Source of the DNA: Chitinophagales bacterium
GTDB taxonomy: Bacteria; Bacteroidota; Bacteroidia; Chitinophagales; JADIYW01
Direction of reading: 5' to 3'
Assembly (NCBI GenBank): GCA_020636545.1
Contig: JACJXS010000012.1
Coordinates: forward strand, 128,915 to 192,914
Length of the DNA: 64,000 nt
The notes beneath the pieces are model-generated. The model saw only the letters and a program-made list of their open reading frames with translations. It ran no database searches and was not told where the DNA came from. The translations under genes and the position numbers were made by a program. Shown here piece after piece: positions 45,006-55,333 of the stretch (the stretch's first letter is position 1; each line of letters opens with the position of its first letter).

Positions 45006-47858
45006 ATGCAAATTCATACTTTTAGAGAAAGACACATCGGAACTTCTGCAAAAGAAACAGAAGAAATGTTATCAATTATTGGCGTTCCATCTGTAGATGC
45101 ACTAATCGAAAAAACGATACCACAACACATTAAAATCAATCACGAAATTACTGTTGGACAAGCAATGTCTGAATATGAATATTTGAGTTTCATAAGAGCA
45201 AAAGCAACTGAAAATAAAATATATAATAACTTTATTGGAATGGGTTATTATGGTACACTTACACCAACTGTAATTTTAAGAAATATATTTGAAAATCCAG
45301 GTTGGTACACACAATACACACCCTATCAGGCAGAAATTTCTCAAGGAAGATTAGAAGCATTATTGAATTACCAAACAATGGTTTCCGAATTGACAGGAAT
45401 GCCAATTGCTAATGCTTCACTATTAGATGAAGCTACTGCAGCTGCAGAATCTATGCACTTACTACATGAAGTAAGAAGTAAAGTAAAAAATGCACCATCT
45501 GCCAATAAAATTTTTATAGACCAAAATACTTTCCCTCAAACAATTGATGTTGTAAAAGGAAGAGCTTTACCTTTAAATATCGAAGTCGTAGTTGGCGATT
45601 ATACCAACTTCACGCCTACTCAAGAATATTTTTCTGCCATTGTACAATATCCAGCTGCCGATGGTGCTGTAAATAATTTTACTGAATTTTTTCAAAAATG
45701 CAAAGCTTCAAATATTTACACGACAGTTATTGCAGACATTTTAAGCTTAGCCATATTAACACCTCCTGCAGAATTTGGTGCTGATATTGTTGTTGGTTCT
45801 ACTCAAAGATTTGGTGTACCTATGGGATTCGGAGGTCCACATGCTGCATATTTTGCTTGTAAAGAAGAATTCGTACGTTTAATGCCTGGAAGATTAATTG
45901 GTGTTTCTGTTGATAAACATGGCAATAGAGCTTTGCGTATGGCGCTTCAAACAAGAGAACAACACATCAAACGAGAAAAGGCTACATCAAATATATGTAC
46001 AGCTCAAGCTCTATTGGCTATTATGGCTGGAATGTATGCAGTTTATCATGGAAATGATGGTATTAAAAACATCGCTCAAGAAATTCATAATAAAGCCAAT
46101 GCATTAGCACAAACGCTTACAAAATTAGGTTTTAGTATTCAACATCAACATTATTTTGATACTATTAGTGTTGCCATTGAAGATGCTAATAAACTAAAAG
46201 CGATAGCATTAAATCATCAAACAAATTTGTGGTATAACAACAATACTATTCAAATTACAATTGATGAAACAACCACCAATCAACAATTGCAATTAGTTGC
46301 TGATATTTTTGCCAATTATAAAGGCATTGCTTCTAGCGAAGTAAAAGTTGTTGAAGCTTCAGCAATCCCAGCAAGTTTGCAAAGAAAATTGGACTGTTTA
46401 ACACACCCAATTTTCAATAAATATCATTCAGAACATGAAATGCTAAGATATATCAAGAGATTAGAAAATAAAGATTTATCGCTTTGTCATTCAATGATAT
46501 CATTAGGAAGTTGTACTATGAAATTGAATGCAACATCAGAAATGATGCCTTTAAGTTTACCAGAATTTGCTAATATTCATCCATTTGTACCTAAAGACCA
46601 AGCACAAGGATATTTAAGTATTATTAAAGAATTAGAAAACTATTTAGCTCAAATTACAGGATTTGCAGCTTGTTCATTACAACCAAACTCAGGTGCTCAA
46701 GGTGAATATGCTGGATTGATGGTTATTAGAGCTTATCACGTAGCTCATAATCAAACACAAAGAACAACCGCAATAATACCAGCATCAGCTCACGGAACCA
46801 ATCCTGCGAGTGCAGTAATGGCTGGAATGGACGTAGTTGTGGTAAAAACTGATGAAAGTGGCAATATAGATGTTGAAGATTTAAAACTAAAAGTAGAAAA
46901 ACATAAAGATACACTTTCTTGTTTAATGGTAACTTATCCATCAACACATGGTGTTTTTGAACCTACTATAAAAGATATTTGTCAAATTATACATGACAAT
47001 GGTGGTTTAGTTTATATGGATGGTGCCAATATGAATGCACAAGTTGGGTTAACTTCTCCTGCAACAATAGGTGCAGATGTAAACCACATCAACTTACATA
47101 AAACATTTGCAATTCCTCATGGTGGTGGTGGACCAGGAATGGGACCAATTTGTGTGAATGATAAATTAGCTCCCTATTTACCTAAACATGCTATTGTTGA
47201 AACAGGCGGAACAGAAGGTATTGCGGCAATCAGTGCCGCACCTTATGGTAGTGCATCTATTCTATTAATATCTTATGCCTACATTAAAATGTTAGGACAA
47301 AATGGTATTAAAGATGCTACAAAATATGCTATCTTGAATGCTAATTATATGAAAAAAAGATTAGAAACACATTTTCCAATCTTATATACTGGCGAAAATG
47401 GTAGTGTTGCTCACGAATTTATTATTGATTTAAGACCATTAAAAAAAGATTCAAATATCGATGCGGTTGATGTTGCAAAACGTTTAATGGATTATAATTT
47501 CCACGCTCCAACGGTAGCATTTCCAGTGCCAGGCACTTTAATGATTGAACCAACAGAAAGTGAAAACAAGGACGAGTTAGACCGCTTTTGCGATGCTATG
47601 ATTTCTATTAGACAAGAAATTGAAGATATAATTAATGGAAAAACCACTAAAGATGACAACCCAATTATTAATGCACCACACACGATGTTTGAGGCGACTA
47701 AAACCAATTGGGAACATCCATATAGTAGAGAACAAGCTGCGTTCCCATTACAATATGTAAAGGAGAATAAATTTTGGGCTTCTGTAGGAAAGGTGGATAA
47801 TACCTATGGCGATAGAAACTTAGTTTGTACTTGTCCTCCAATGGAAGATTATATGTAA
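45006..47858 (+). CDS. gcvP: glycine dehydrogenase (decarboxylating), P-protein
   Basis: P-protein of the glycine cleavage system: it decarboxylates glycine with PLP and passes the aminomethyl group to lipoyl-H-protein (GcvH), feeding one-carbon units to tetrahydrofolate. The 950-residue single-chain form is complete, with the N-terminal half containing RHIGTS and FIGMGYYGT, and the C-terminal half with the PLP lysine Lys699 in NLHKTFAIPHGGGGPGMG. The GGGG loop is intact. gcvT and gcvH are not in this window. folC, needed for folate cofactors, lies 3 kb on. Confidence 0.98.
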   Translation: MQIHTFRERHIGTSAKETEEMLSIIGVPSVDALIEKTIPQHIKINHEITVGQAMSEYEYLSFIRAKATENKIYNNFIGMGYYGTLTPTVILRNIFENPGWYTQYTPYQAEISQGRLEALLNYQTMVSELTGMPIANASLLDEATAAAESMHLLHEVRSKVKNAPSANKIFIDQNTFPQTIDVVKGRALPLNIEVVVGDYTNFTPTQEYFSAIVQYPAADGAVNNFTEFFQKCKASNIYTTVIADILSLAILTPPAEFGADIVVGSTQRFGVPMGFGGPHAAYFACKEEFVRLMPGRLIGVSVDKHGNRALRMALQTREQHIKREKATSNICTAQALLAIMAGMYAVYHGNDGIKNIAQEIHNKANALAQTLTKLGFSIQHQHYFDTISVAIEDANKLKAIALNHQTNLWYNNNTIQITIDETTTNQQLQLVADIFANYKGIASSEVKVVEASAIPASLQRKLDCLTHPIFNKYHSEHEMLRYIKRLENKDLSLCHSMISLGSCTMKLNATSEMMPLSLPEFANIHPFVPKDQAQGYLSIIKELENYLAQITGFAACSLQPNSGAQGEYAGLMVIRAYHVAHNQTQRTTAIIPASAHGTNPASAVMAGMDVVVVKTDESGNIDVEDLKLKVEKHKDTLSCLMVTYPSTHGVFEPTIKDICQIIHDNGGLVYMDGANMNAQVGLTSPATIGADVNHINLHKTFAIPHGGGGPGMGPICVNDKLAPYLPKHAIVETGGTEGIAAISAAPYGSASILLISYAYIKMLGQNGIKDATKYAILNANYMKKRLETHFPILYTGENGSVAHEFIIDLRPLKKDSNIDAVDVAKRLMDYNFHAPTVAFPVPGTLMIEPTESENKDELDRFCDAMISIRQEIEDIINGKTTKDDNPIINAPHTMFEATKTNWEHPYSREQAAFPLQYVKENKFWASVGKVDNTYGDRNLVCTCPPMEDYM

Positions 47859-48239
47859 TAATATCGAATTTTATTGCTAAAAAAATGCTTATATATTAAA
47901 TCAAAAATATAAGACAAGCTTTTATTGTTATAGACTTATCGCATATTGGTTTTGCTGAGATTTTTAGGAAAGACAATAAAACGGTAACTATAGCTGTAAT
48001 GCTGAGCCTATGAATTAAATTGGTGACTTTTTGTAATCATTATGGTCTCTAATAAATGCTTCAAAGCAAACTATAGCCATATTTTTCAGTACTATGCCTA
48101 ATTCTTAAAAAAAACTATATCCGTTTCCTACATTTCAATTATTGATTAACAAAAATTAATACTTTAAATACTTACAGTTCTATTGAAAAGATACTTTGTT
48201 TCTATACTTTTGGAATAGATTTTGCAAATACTAATTTAT
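47859..48239. other. intergenic stretch of about 380 bases, no gene found
   Basis: AT-rich with many stops in all frames. No terminator hairpin or tRNA seen. The part at 47940-48075 is slightly less AT-rich and may be a decayed gene or repeat. The right end holds the promoter of the thioredoxin-like gene. Confidence 0.5.
48183..48212 (+). promoter_or_regulatory. canonical promoter of the thioredoxin-like gene
   Basis: TTG at 48183-48185, 19 bases, TACTTTTG at 48205-48212, 27 bases before the ATG at 48240. Confidence 0.75.
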
Positions 48240-49676
48240 ATGAAATTTTATCTATTTATTTTTATAACCATTTTAACTGGACAAGCCGTTTTTTCAACAA
48301 CTAAAAATTTTGACATTACGATTCAAGTAAAAGGTATAAAAAATGATTTTGCTTTATTAGCTTACCACTATGAAACAAGTCGCTTTGTTCAAGATACCAT
48401 ACAATTTAATGATAAAGGAATCGCTTCAATTAAAGGCAACAAAAACTATCCAGATGGCGTTTACATTATCGCCTTCCCTACTTTAGATTTTAAGTTCTTT
48501 GATTTAATTATCAATAAAGAAACAAAATTTAGCTTAACAACAGATACTATTGATTTACCTATGAATATGAAAGTTTCAAATAGTATTGAAAATGAAGCTT
48601 TGTATAATAATTTAAAATATTCTATCCCTTTAGGCTTTAAAATTGATTCTTTAAAAAAGCTACTAAAAGACTTGCCTGATTCTTCAAAAACATATAAAAA
48701 CATTATTGAAAAAATTGAAACTCAAACAAAATTAACTAACGAGCATCGTGCTTCTGTAATTGAAAAATATCCAAATACTTTCTATGCGTCGCTATTAAAA
48801 ATGATGCAAGCACCTGAGCCAATTATTCCAAAATCTTATTATACAAAAAACAAAGAATGGAAAGATACCGTAACAACTGTATCTTATATTAAAGAACATT
48901 ATTTTGATATAATTGATTGGTCGGATTCTGCTTATGTTCGTAGTCCTATTTTCAAACAATTTATCAATCAATATTTTGATTTGTATATATTTCCATTGCC
49001 TGATTCTATCATTCCGCCATTGGATAATTTGATAGCAAAAGCAGCACAAGGTTCTCCATTAATGTATAAATACGTATTTAATATTGTATATGATAAATAT
49101 TCCAAGAGTCAAATTATGGGATACGATAGGATTTTTGTTCATCTGGTTGATAAGTACTTAGGTAATGGAAAAACACCTTGGATAGAAGGCGATCAACTTA
49201 AAAAAATAAAAGATTATGCAGAAGACATTCGACCTGTATTAATTGGAAACCCAGCAGCAGATTTTACCTTTAAAGATTCAAATTATGTGGACATCAAATT
49301 CCATGCTTTATTGGACAAAGCTGAATATACTATTTTGGTATTTTGGAATTCAGATTGTGGACATTGCCAACATGATATTCCATTAATTAATGCTAAATAT
49401 GATTCATTAAAAACATTGGGTGCACAAGTGGTAAGTATTTCAACAGAACAAACAGACAGTACTTTTAGAGCTTTTGCCGCAAAAAATTGTAACTTGAATT
49501 GGATAACAGGTTGGGACCCAAATGGCACAAGTGCTTTCAGAAGAGAATATTTTATAAATGCAACACCTAAGGTATTTATCATTGATAGAAAAGAACAAAA
49601 AATTAGAGCTAAAAACTTGCCTATTGCTGATTTATACGGCTATTTGGAATTTTTGAAAAACAAGGAAAAAGAATAA
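48240..49676 (+). CDS. TlpA-like thioredoxin-fold protein with DUF4369 domain
   Basis: Start at ATG 48240 fits the signal peptide (KFYLFIFITILTGQAVFS); a frame from 48222 adds six residues. The 478-residue periplasmic protein has an N-terminal DUF4369-type beta domain (about 25-130), a helical DUF5106-like middle and a C-terminal AhpC/TlpA thioredoxin domain with CGHC (Cys373 and Cys376) in FWNSDCGHCQHDIP and the cis-Pro loop NATPKVFII. It should reduce or exchange disulphides in exported proteins. Many Bacteroidota carry several paralogues. Confidence 0.9.
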   Translation: MKFYLFIFITILTGQAVFSTTKNFDITIQVKGIKNDFALLAYHYETSRFVQDTIQFNDKGIASIKGNKNYPDGVYIIAFPTLDFKFFDLIINKETKFSLTTDTIDLPMNMKVSNSIENEALYNNLKYSIPLGFKIDSLKKLLKDLPDSSKTYKNIIEKIETQTKLTNEHRASVIEKYPNTFYASLLKMMQAPEPIIPKSYYTKNKEWKDTVTTVSYIKEHYFDIIDWSDSAYVRSPIFKQFINQYFDLYIFPLPDSIIPPLDNLIAKAAQGSPLMYKYVFNIVYDKYSKSQIMGYDRIFVHLVDKYLGNGKTPWIEGDQLKKIKDYAEDIRPVLIGNPAADFTFKDSNYVDIKFHALLDKAEYTILVFWNSDCGHCQHDIPLINAKYDSLKTLGAQVVSISTEQTDSTFRAFAAKNCNLNWITGWDPNGTSAFRREYFINATPKVFIIDRKEQKIRAKNLPIADLYGYLEFLKNKEKE

Positions 49677-49756
49677 CCAAAAGACTTCTTTCAATTCTTC
49701 ACGAATGTTTAAAAGTATTTTTCACTTACATTGAAAATAGAACTATATTAGTACTT

Positions 49757-50653
49757 ATGACAGCAATTAATTTATCTGAATTTAAAGCCTTAGTCTCCTT
49801 ATTAGACGATGATGACAATGAAGTCTTTACACATGTCAGTAACAAATTAGTATCATTTGGAAAAGAGGGATTATCTTTATTAGAATCAGCTTGGGAAGCT
49901 GAAGAAAACATTGTTATACAAGAAAAACTAGAAAGCTTAATAAAAAAAATCCAATACGACAATATAAAAGATAGATTAAAACAATGGTTAGAAAGTGATG
50001 AACAAGATTTATTGGAAGCAGCATTAATAGTAAATACAATTGAGTACCCAGAAATTGATGAATTAGCAATTATCGATAAAATTAATTCCATTGCCAAATC
50101 TGTTTGGATAGAATTGAATGCGGCACTCTCTCCACTCGAAGAATTACAAGTGATGAACCAAGTTTTTTATCAATTACATGGTTTTTTCAGTAATAACGAT
50201 AAAAATACTTTCAAACAAATACCTGATTTAGGCAATTTGAATAAAATATTAGAGACTAAAAATGGCAATTCAATTTCTTTAGGCATTTTATTTTTAATTA
50301 TTGCTCAAAAAAATGACTTGCCAATTTATGGTGTTAATCTTCCTTATCATTTTATTATGTGTTATGCTAGAAAGCATCTTTCTAAAGAAATTTTAGACGA
50401 AAATACTGATGAAAAACAAGTGATGTTTTATATCAATCCAATAAATAAAGGCATTGCATTTTCAAGAATGGAAATTACCAATTATCTAAAACAAATTAAA
50501 TTAACATCTAAGAAAAATTATTATTCTCCCTGCAATAATAAAGCAATTATTAAAGCATTAATCTTTAACCAAATCGCATATTACGATAAGGAAAGTGATA
50601 AAGCTAAATTTTTAAAGGAGTTATTTTTTATGATAAAATCACCCATTGCCTAA
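49757..50653 (+). CDS. SirB1/transglutaminase-like family protein
   Basis: A 298-residue cytoplasmic protein. The first half (about 1-110) is a HEAT-like helical unit (LVSLLDDDDNEVFTHVSNKL). The second is a SirB1-type transglutaminase-core region (PDLGNLNKILETKNGNSISL, ILFLIIAQKNDLPIYGVNLP, YHFIMCY). The usual transglutaminase Cys is not evident at the ISLGIL position, where Ser is found, as in many SirB1 proteins, so enzymatic activity is doubtful. Role unknown. Its 3' end overlaps the minus-strand START-like gene by 15 bases. Confidence 0.83.
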   Translation: MTAINLSEFKALVSLLDDDDNEVFTHVSNKLVSFGKEGLSLLESAWEAEENIVIQEKLESLIKKIQYDNIKDRLKQWLESDEQDLLEAALIVNTIEYPEIDELAIIDKINSIAKSVWIELNAALSPLEELQVMNQVFYQLHGFFSNNDKNTFKQIPDLGNLNKILETKNGNSISLGILFLIIAQKNDLPIYGVNLPYHFIMCYARKHLSKEILDENTDEKQVMFYINPINKGIAFSRMEITNYLKQIKLTSKKNYYSPCNNKAIIKALIFNQIAYYDKESDKAKFLKELFFMIKSPIA

Positions 50654-51031
50654 GGCTTTTGCTAAATCATTCAATTGACTAAGCCACAATTCTTTGGCAC
50701 TAGGAATATCTTCTTTTTCAGCATAATCCGTTACAGTTAAGATTGTTTCTTTTGTGATATCCGTAACTTTAATTTTGTATTCAAAATACGCTTTTTCATC
50801 TTCTTCATCTTCCCATTGTAATTTTACATATTCATCATCTTCGTAAGCCAAAACAATAGCTCTCTGCTCATCGCCATTCCATTCAAATGTAAATATCTCT
50901 CCATTGGGATCTAAATCCACATAATCTGCAAACCATTGAACCAATCCCGAAGGTGTTGTCAAAAAACTATATAAAATCGATGGTGATGATTTGTAAGTTC
51001 GCTCAACTGAAAAAGGTATTTTTTTACTCAT
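50639..51031 (-). CDS. START-like/SRPBCC-fold protein
   Basis: A 130-residue protein of the SRPBCC superfamily in the Bacteroidota 'START-like' form: KKIPFSVERTYKSSPSILYSF, TTPSGLVQWFADYVDLD, then the acidic YEDDEYVKLQWEDEEDEKA strand and the C-terminal helix. These helix-grip folds bind a hydrophobic ligand or partner protein. No ligand is known. It converges with and overlaps the SirB1-like gene by 15 bases. Confidence 0.9.
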   Translation of the reverse strand: MSKKIPFSVERTYKSSPSILYSFLTTPSGLVQWFADYVDLDPNGEIFTFEWNGDEQRAIVLAYEDDEYVKLQWEDEEDEKAYFEYKIKVTDITKETILTVTDYAEKEDIPSAKELWLSQLNDLAKALGNG

Positions 51032-51104
51032 AAACTTGAATTACCCGCAATTAAGGATAAATATTTATCATTTCCAAATTTAATTTCATTTTTTTTTAAA
51101 AAAA

Positions 51105-52397
51105 TTAATATTGTAAAATATCTTCTAAAATAAAAAAACTACCGACTACTAAAATTAAGTCTAATTTGTTTGCATTTTTTTTCGCAGCTTGCAAGGCTAA
51201 AGTTGCGTTCTCAAATCCATAATTCGATAAATTATAGGCATTAAATTTATCTTGTAATATTTCAAATGGCATCTTTCTTTCTAATTTTGCTTCAGTCAAA
51301 TAATAAGTAGCATTTGCAGGCAATAAACGTATTATCTTATCGACATCTTTATCTTTTACTGCACTATAAATAAGGTGTAAATGCTCATATTTTTCTAGTT
51401 TTAATTGTTCAATAATTTTGACAATTCCATCTTCATTATGTCCAACATCAACAACAATTTTAGGCTCAGTAGAAATAACCTGCCAACGTCCACCAAAATT
51501 TGTTTGTTGCTGTACATTTAGTAGCCCAGCCTTAATTTTACTCATTGGTATTGCTTCATAAAATTGATTATAAACTAACATTGCTGCAAAAACTGTTTTC
51601 ATATTTTCTATTTGATAAACAGCATTCAAATCCGTACAAATCATTTCTTTTTCTTTAGTGTTTCTAAGCACAAAATCAATATTCAACAAGCCATCTTTTA
51701 GTGTATAATTATCGACTTGAATTAATTCATCTGCAAAAAACAAAGGTGCATTTTCATTCTTAGCTTTAGCTTCAAAAACATTTCTAATTTCTGGTTGATT
51801 CCTACCAATAATAGCAGGCGTTTTGCACTTTATTATACCTGCTTTTTCATTTGTAATTTCAGCTAAAGTATTACCCAAAATAGATTGATGATCGTAACTA
51901 ATATTAGTAATAATACTCAATAATGGTTGAATAATATTAGTAGAATCTAATCGTCCGCCTAGACCTGTTTCAATAATTGCAATATCTACTTTTTGTTTAG
52001 CAAAATAATAAAACGCCATCGCCACAGTAATTTCAAAAAAAGATGGTTGGATTTCTGCAATTATTGGCTTTAATAAATCAATGGTTTCAATAACAAATTG
52101 CTCAGAACAAAGTTGTCCATTAATTTTTATACGTTCTCGAAAATCAACAATATGAGGCGAAGTATATAACCCAGTCTTGTAACCTGCACTTTGAAAAATA
52201 CTTGCTAATGCATGTGCTGTTGAGCCTTTTCCATTTGTGCCTGCAATATGAATTGTTTTAATTTGCTCTTGTGGGTTACCTAAAAATGCACACAATTTAA
52301 TCGTATTTGTTAAATCTTTTTTGAAAGCAGCCTGTCCAATTTTAGAGAACATGGGCAATTGTGTATATAAAAATTCTACTGTTTGTGCATAGTCCAT
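51105..52397 (-). CDS. folC: bifunctional folylpolyglutamate/dihydrofolate synthase
   Basis: Adds glutamate to dihydropteroate and to tetrahydrofolates, using ATP. Start set at ATG 52397, since the frame from 52487 reads into the divergent ribF gene. The 430-residue protein has the Mur-ligase-like fold with the P-loop GTNGKGST (53-60), the ETGLGGRLDSTN block, SYDHQSILGNTLAEITNEKAGI, and the C-terminal DVGHNEDGI. FolC and ribF diverge with 49 bases between starts. Confidence 0.95.
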   Translation of the reverse strand: MDYAQTVEFLYTQLPMFSKIGQAAFKKDLTNTIKLCAFLGNPQEQIKTIHIAGTNGKGSTAHALASIFQSAGYKTGLYTSPHIVDFRERIKINGQLCSEQFVIETIDLLKPIIAEIQPSFFEITVAMAFYYFAKQKVDIAIIETGLGGRLDSTNIIQPLLSIITNISYDHQSILGNTLAEITNEKAGIIKCKTPAIIGRNQPEIRNVFEAKAKNENAPLFFADELIQVDNYTLKDGLLNIDFVLRNTKEKEMICTDLNAVYQIENMKTVFAAMLVYNQFYEAIPMSKIKAGLLNVQQQTNFGGRWQVISTEPKIVVDVGHNEDGIVKIIEQLKLEKYEHLHLIYSAVKDKDVDKIIRLLPANATYYLTEAKLERKMPFEILQDKFNAYNLSNYGFENATLALQAAKKNANKLDLILVVGSFFILEDILQY

Positions 52398-52446
52398 AAA
52401 ACAAATATAAAGCAACTTATTGTTTTTTAATCTTATTTTTGTACAA

Positions 52447-53376
52447 ATGAAAGTTTTTAGAGGTTTAGACCAATTGCCAAAATTCAAAAATGCTGTTCTG
52501 ACTATCGGGACTTATGATGGCGTACATTATGGTCATCAATATATTATCAATAGAATAAATAAAATTGCTCAAGAAATTGGAGGAGAAAGTGTTTTGCTCA
52601 CATTCTATCCACATCCTCGATTAATTTTGCATCCTAATGACAATACTTTAAAATTAATTACAACGATTGATGAAAAAATAGAAATTTTGGAAAGTCTTGG
52701 ATTGGATAATTTGGTTTTGATTCCATTCTCACCTGAATTTGCTCAACAAAGTGCAGAAGAATATATTGAAAAGGTATTAATCAGAAATTTCAATCCAAAA
52801 TACATTTGTGTTGGTTACGACCATAAATTTGGCAAAAATAGAATTGGAGATTATCAATTATTGGAACAATTGAAAGAAAAATACGGTTATCAATTAGAAG
52901 AAATTCCAGCACAAACAATTGATGAAATTTCTGTAAGTTCTACCAAAGTTAGAAAAGCTTTATTGGAAGGCGACATTGCTACTGCAAATCAGTTTTTGGC
53001 TTATCCATTTAGGATAAAAAGTAAAGTAATACACGGCGATAAAATTGGCAAAATTTTAGGTTTTCCAACAGCTAATATAGAAGTTGCAGACGAACATAAA
53101 CTAATACCAGCATCTGGTGTGTATGCAGTTTGGGTAAAAGTAGATGAACATCAATTTAAAGGTGCTTTGAGTATTGGTTATCGAGAAACCGTCTTTGATA
53201 ACAGTGAATTGACTATTGAAGTTTTTATTTTAGATTTTAATAAAAATATCTACGACAAATCTATTGAATTGATATTTGTTGATTATATCCGACCTCAAAT
53301 AAAATATGAGAATTGGGATTTATTGAAAGAACAAATAGCCAAAGATGTTGAACAAATAAATGCCTTAATGGATTAG
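52447..53376 (+). CDS. ribF: bifunctional riboflavin kinase/FAD synthetase
   Basis: Converts riboflavin to FMN and then FAD in the cytoplasm. The 309-residue protein (start ATG 52447) has the N-terminal FAD-synthetase nucleotidyltransferase domain with GTYDGVHYGHQ (HxGH type), the conserved YDHKFGKNRIGD and SSTKVRKAL, and the C-terminal kinase domain with GDKIGKILGFPTANI, PASGVYAV and the YEVFILDF-like strand. Length is normal. A TATTTTTG box lies just before the start (52434-52441). It ends 15 bases from the convergent Nudix gene. Confidence 0.96.
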   Translation: MKVFRGLDQLPKFKNAVLTIGTYDGVHYGHQYIINRINKIAQEIGGESVLLTFYPHPRLILHPNDNTLKLITTIDEKIEILESLGLDNLVLIPFSPEFAQQSAEEYIEKVLIRNFNPKYICVGYDHKFGKNRIGDYQLLEQLKEKYGYQLEEIPAQTIDEISVSSTKVRKALLEGDIATANQFLAYPFRIKSKVIHGDKIGKILGFPTANIEVADEHKLIPASGVYAVWVKVDEHQFKGALSIGYRETVFDNSELTIEVFILDFNKNIYDKSIELIFVDYIRPQIKYENWDLLKEQIAKDVEQINALMD

Positions 53377-53391
53377 TTTTCTACCAATAAA

Positions 53392-54033
53392 CTATATCAC
53401 GCTTTCAATAACATCAATTACGGATTCATACATATTACCATATAAAGATGGAATAATTTCAGTTTTTGTCCATACTGCTTGTTCTATATCTTCTTCAGTT
53501 TGCGGAATTAAATTTTGGGGTTCATTAATTTTCATCACAAACCAATAGGATAGTTTAATATATTGCTTACCATTCATTTCATAATAATGATAAGTAATAT
53601 GAGCTTGATTGTATTTTAATTCAATAGGTTTTACGATTTCTACATTATTAATTCCTGTTTCCTCCTCAACTTCTCGAAGTGCAGCTTGAAAGATAGTTTC
53701 TCCGTCATCAATTTTCCCTTTTGGCAAATCCCAAAATCCTCTTCTATGGATTAATAAAATTTCATTTTCTGGATTAAAAACAACGCCACCAGCAGCCTCA
53801 ATAACTTCAAAGCAAGCAAAGAAGTCATTTTTTAATTTTTCAATATTTTTACAAAAGATAATAACACTACTTTCACTTTTATCATTCAAAATAAATCCAC
53901 TTACAATTTGTTGAATATCATTGTTTTCATCATAATTGAGTAAGATAATATTGGATTGTGTTAAAATTTCCTGGATATTTGCAGGATTATTGGTTAGAAA
54001 CACTTTCTTATTTCTAATAAAAATTTTATACAT
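53392..54033 (-). CDS. Nudix hydrolase
   Basis: A 213-residue protein with an N-terminal domain of about 70 residues of unknown fold and a Nudix domain. The 23-residue Nudix box is complete: GKIDDGETIFQAALREVEEE ending TGI, with the REVEEE metal ligands. It hydrolyses a nucleoside diphosphate derivative; the substrate is unpredictable. Start chosen at ATG 54033; another ATG at 54045 would overlap the divergent pyrE start codon (54044) by two bases. Promoters of both genes must lie inside each other's coding region. Confidence 0.9.
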   Translation of the reverse strand: MYKIFIRNKKVFLTNNPANIQEILTQSNIILLNYDENNDIQQIVSGFILNDKSESSVIIFCKNIEKLKNDFFACFEVIEAAGGVVFNPENEILLIHRRGFWDLPKGKIDDGETIFQAALREVEEETGINNVEIVKPIELKYNQAHITYHYYEMNGKQYIKLSYWFVMKINEPQNLIPQTEEDIEQAVWTKTEIIPSLYGNMYESVIDVIESVI

Positions 54034-54043
54034 TTGAACCGTC

Positions 54044-54682
54044 ATGGAAAATTTAGAATTTAAACAAAAGTTAGCTGAATATTTGTTACAAATTAAAGCA
54101 ATTCATTTTAATCTTCAAAATCCATACACTTGGGCTAGTGGTTGGAAGTCGCCAATGTATTGTGATAATCGATTAATATTATCTTATCCTGATGTTAGAA
54201 ATTTTGTTAGAGATGGTTTGATACAAATGATAGAAGCCTATTTTCCTGAAGCTGATTGTATTGCAGGTGTTGCTACTGCTGGTATTCCACACGCTACAAT
54301 GATAGCTGACCACCTTAATTTACCTTTGATTTATGTACGTTCTAAACCAAAAGAACATGGACGTGAAAACTTAATTGAAGGAGAATTAAAACATGGTATG
54401 CGTGTTGTTGTTATTGAAGATACGATATCTACTGGAGGCAGTAGCTTACAGGCGGTAGAAGCATTAAGAAAACAAGGTGCTGAAGTGATTGGTATGTGTG
54501 CAATCTATAAATATGGTTTTGATGTTGCTAGAAAAAGATTTGAAGAAAGTGGTGTTACTTTAAAAACTTTAACCAATTACGATTATGTATTAAGAGCTGG
54601 CATAGAAAGTAAATATATTGATGATGTCGCTTTAGTTGAATTAAAAAAATGGGTATCGCAACCAGATGCTTGGAATAAATAA
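54044..54682 (+). CDS. pyrE: orotate phosphoribosyltransferase
   Basis: Joins orotate to PRPP to give OMP in pyrimidine synthesis. The 212-residue protein has the N-terminal TWASGWKSPMYCDNR substrate loop, GVATAGIPHATMIA, the flexible loop YVRSKPKEHGR and the PRPP-binding VVVIEDTISTGGSS. Length and motifs are typical. The DUF445 gene follows after 5 bases, so they are cotranscribed, with no known functional tie. Confidence 0.97.
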   Translation: MENLEFKQKLAEYLLQIKAIHFNLQNPYTWASGWKSPMYCDNRLILSYPDVRNFVRDGLIQMIEAYFPEADCIAGVATAGIPHATMIADHLNLPLIYVRSKPKEHGRENLIEGELKHGMRVVVIEDTISTGGSSLQAVEALRKQGAEVIGMCAIYKYGFDVARKRFEESGVTLKTLTNYDYVLRAGIESKYIDDVALVELKKWVSQPDAWNK

Positions 54683-54687
54683 ATTTT

Positions 54688-55308
54688 ATGCTATTATTTT
54701 CTATTAGCTTTACAAGCTGGCAAACTTATGCAGTTCCAATAATTGGAGCATTTATTGGATGGATTACAAATTATATAGCAATAAAAATGTTATTTCATCC
54801 ACGAAAACCAATCAAAATATTATTTGTTACTTTTCATGGTATTTTTCCAAAAAACAAAGCAAGGATTGCTAATAAATTAGGTACTGTAGTTCAAAGAGAT
54901 TTAATCAATTTTTCTGATATAAAAGACCGATTTAAAGATCCTGATGCTTTAAGTAATTTCAAAGAAGAAATAGCAATCCGAATTGATGATGCGATTCGTG
55001 ATAGATTAGCTAAAACGCCAGTTTTAAATACTATTGTACCAGAACCTTTTATTCAAGGTATCCACAAAACGATAGTCAAAGAAATAGAAACCAATTTGCC
55101 GCACGTGATTGATTCTTCGATTACAAAAATTGAGCAAAAATTAGATATTCAAGAATTAGTTAGGAATAAAGTCGCTAATTTTTCTGATGAGAAATTAGAG
55201 AATTTACTTTTGGATATTACAGCCAGAGAATTCAAATTTATTGAATTAATCGGTGCTGTTTTAGGCTTCCTAATCGGAATTATACAATTGCTTATTCAAG
55301 CAATTTAA
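54688..55308 (+). CDS. DUF445 family membrane protein
   Basis: A 206-residue protein with hydrophobic helices at each end and a soluble helical centre (about 45-180), rich in Lys/Asp (DRFKDPDALSNFKEEIAIR). The N-terminal WQTYAVPIIGAFIGWITNYI and AIKMLFHPRKP segment is diagnostic of DUF445/YheB. Function is unknown in all organisms. Shorter than the common 400-residue members, as in several Bacteroidota. Confidence 0.92.
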   Translation: MLLFSISFTSWQTYAVPIIGAFIGWITNYIAIKMLFHPRKPIKILFVTFHGIFPKNKARIANKLGTVVQRDLINFSDIKDRFKDPDALSNFKEEIAIRIDDAIRDRLAKTPVLNTIVPEPFIQGIHKTIVKEIETNLPHVIDSSITKIEQKLDIQELVRNKVANFSDEKLENLLLDITAREFKFIELIGAVLGFLIGIIQLLIQAI

Positions 55309-55333
55309 AGCAGAAATTTTATTCTCTGATTTT

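Noticed and set aside
46726..46947. Minus-strand 73-residue ORF inside gcvP
   Set aside because: Shadow of gcvP coding sequence.
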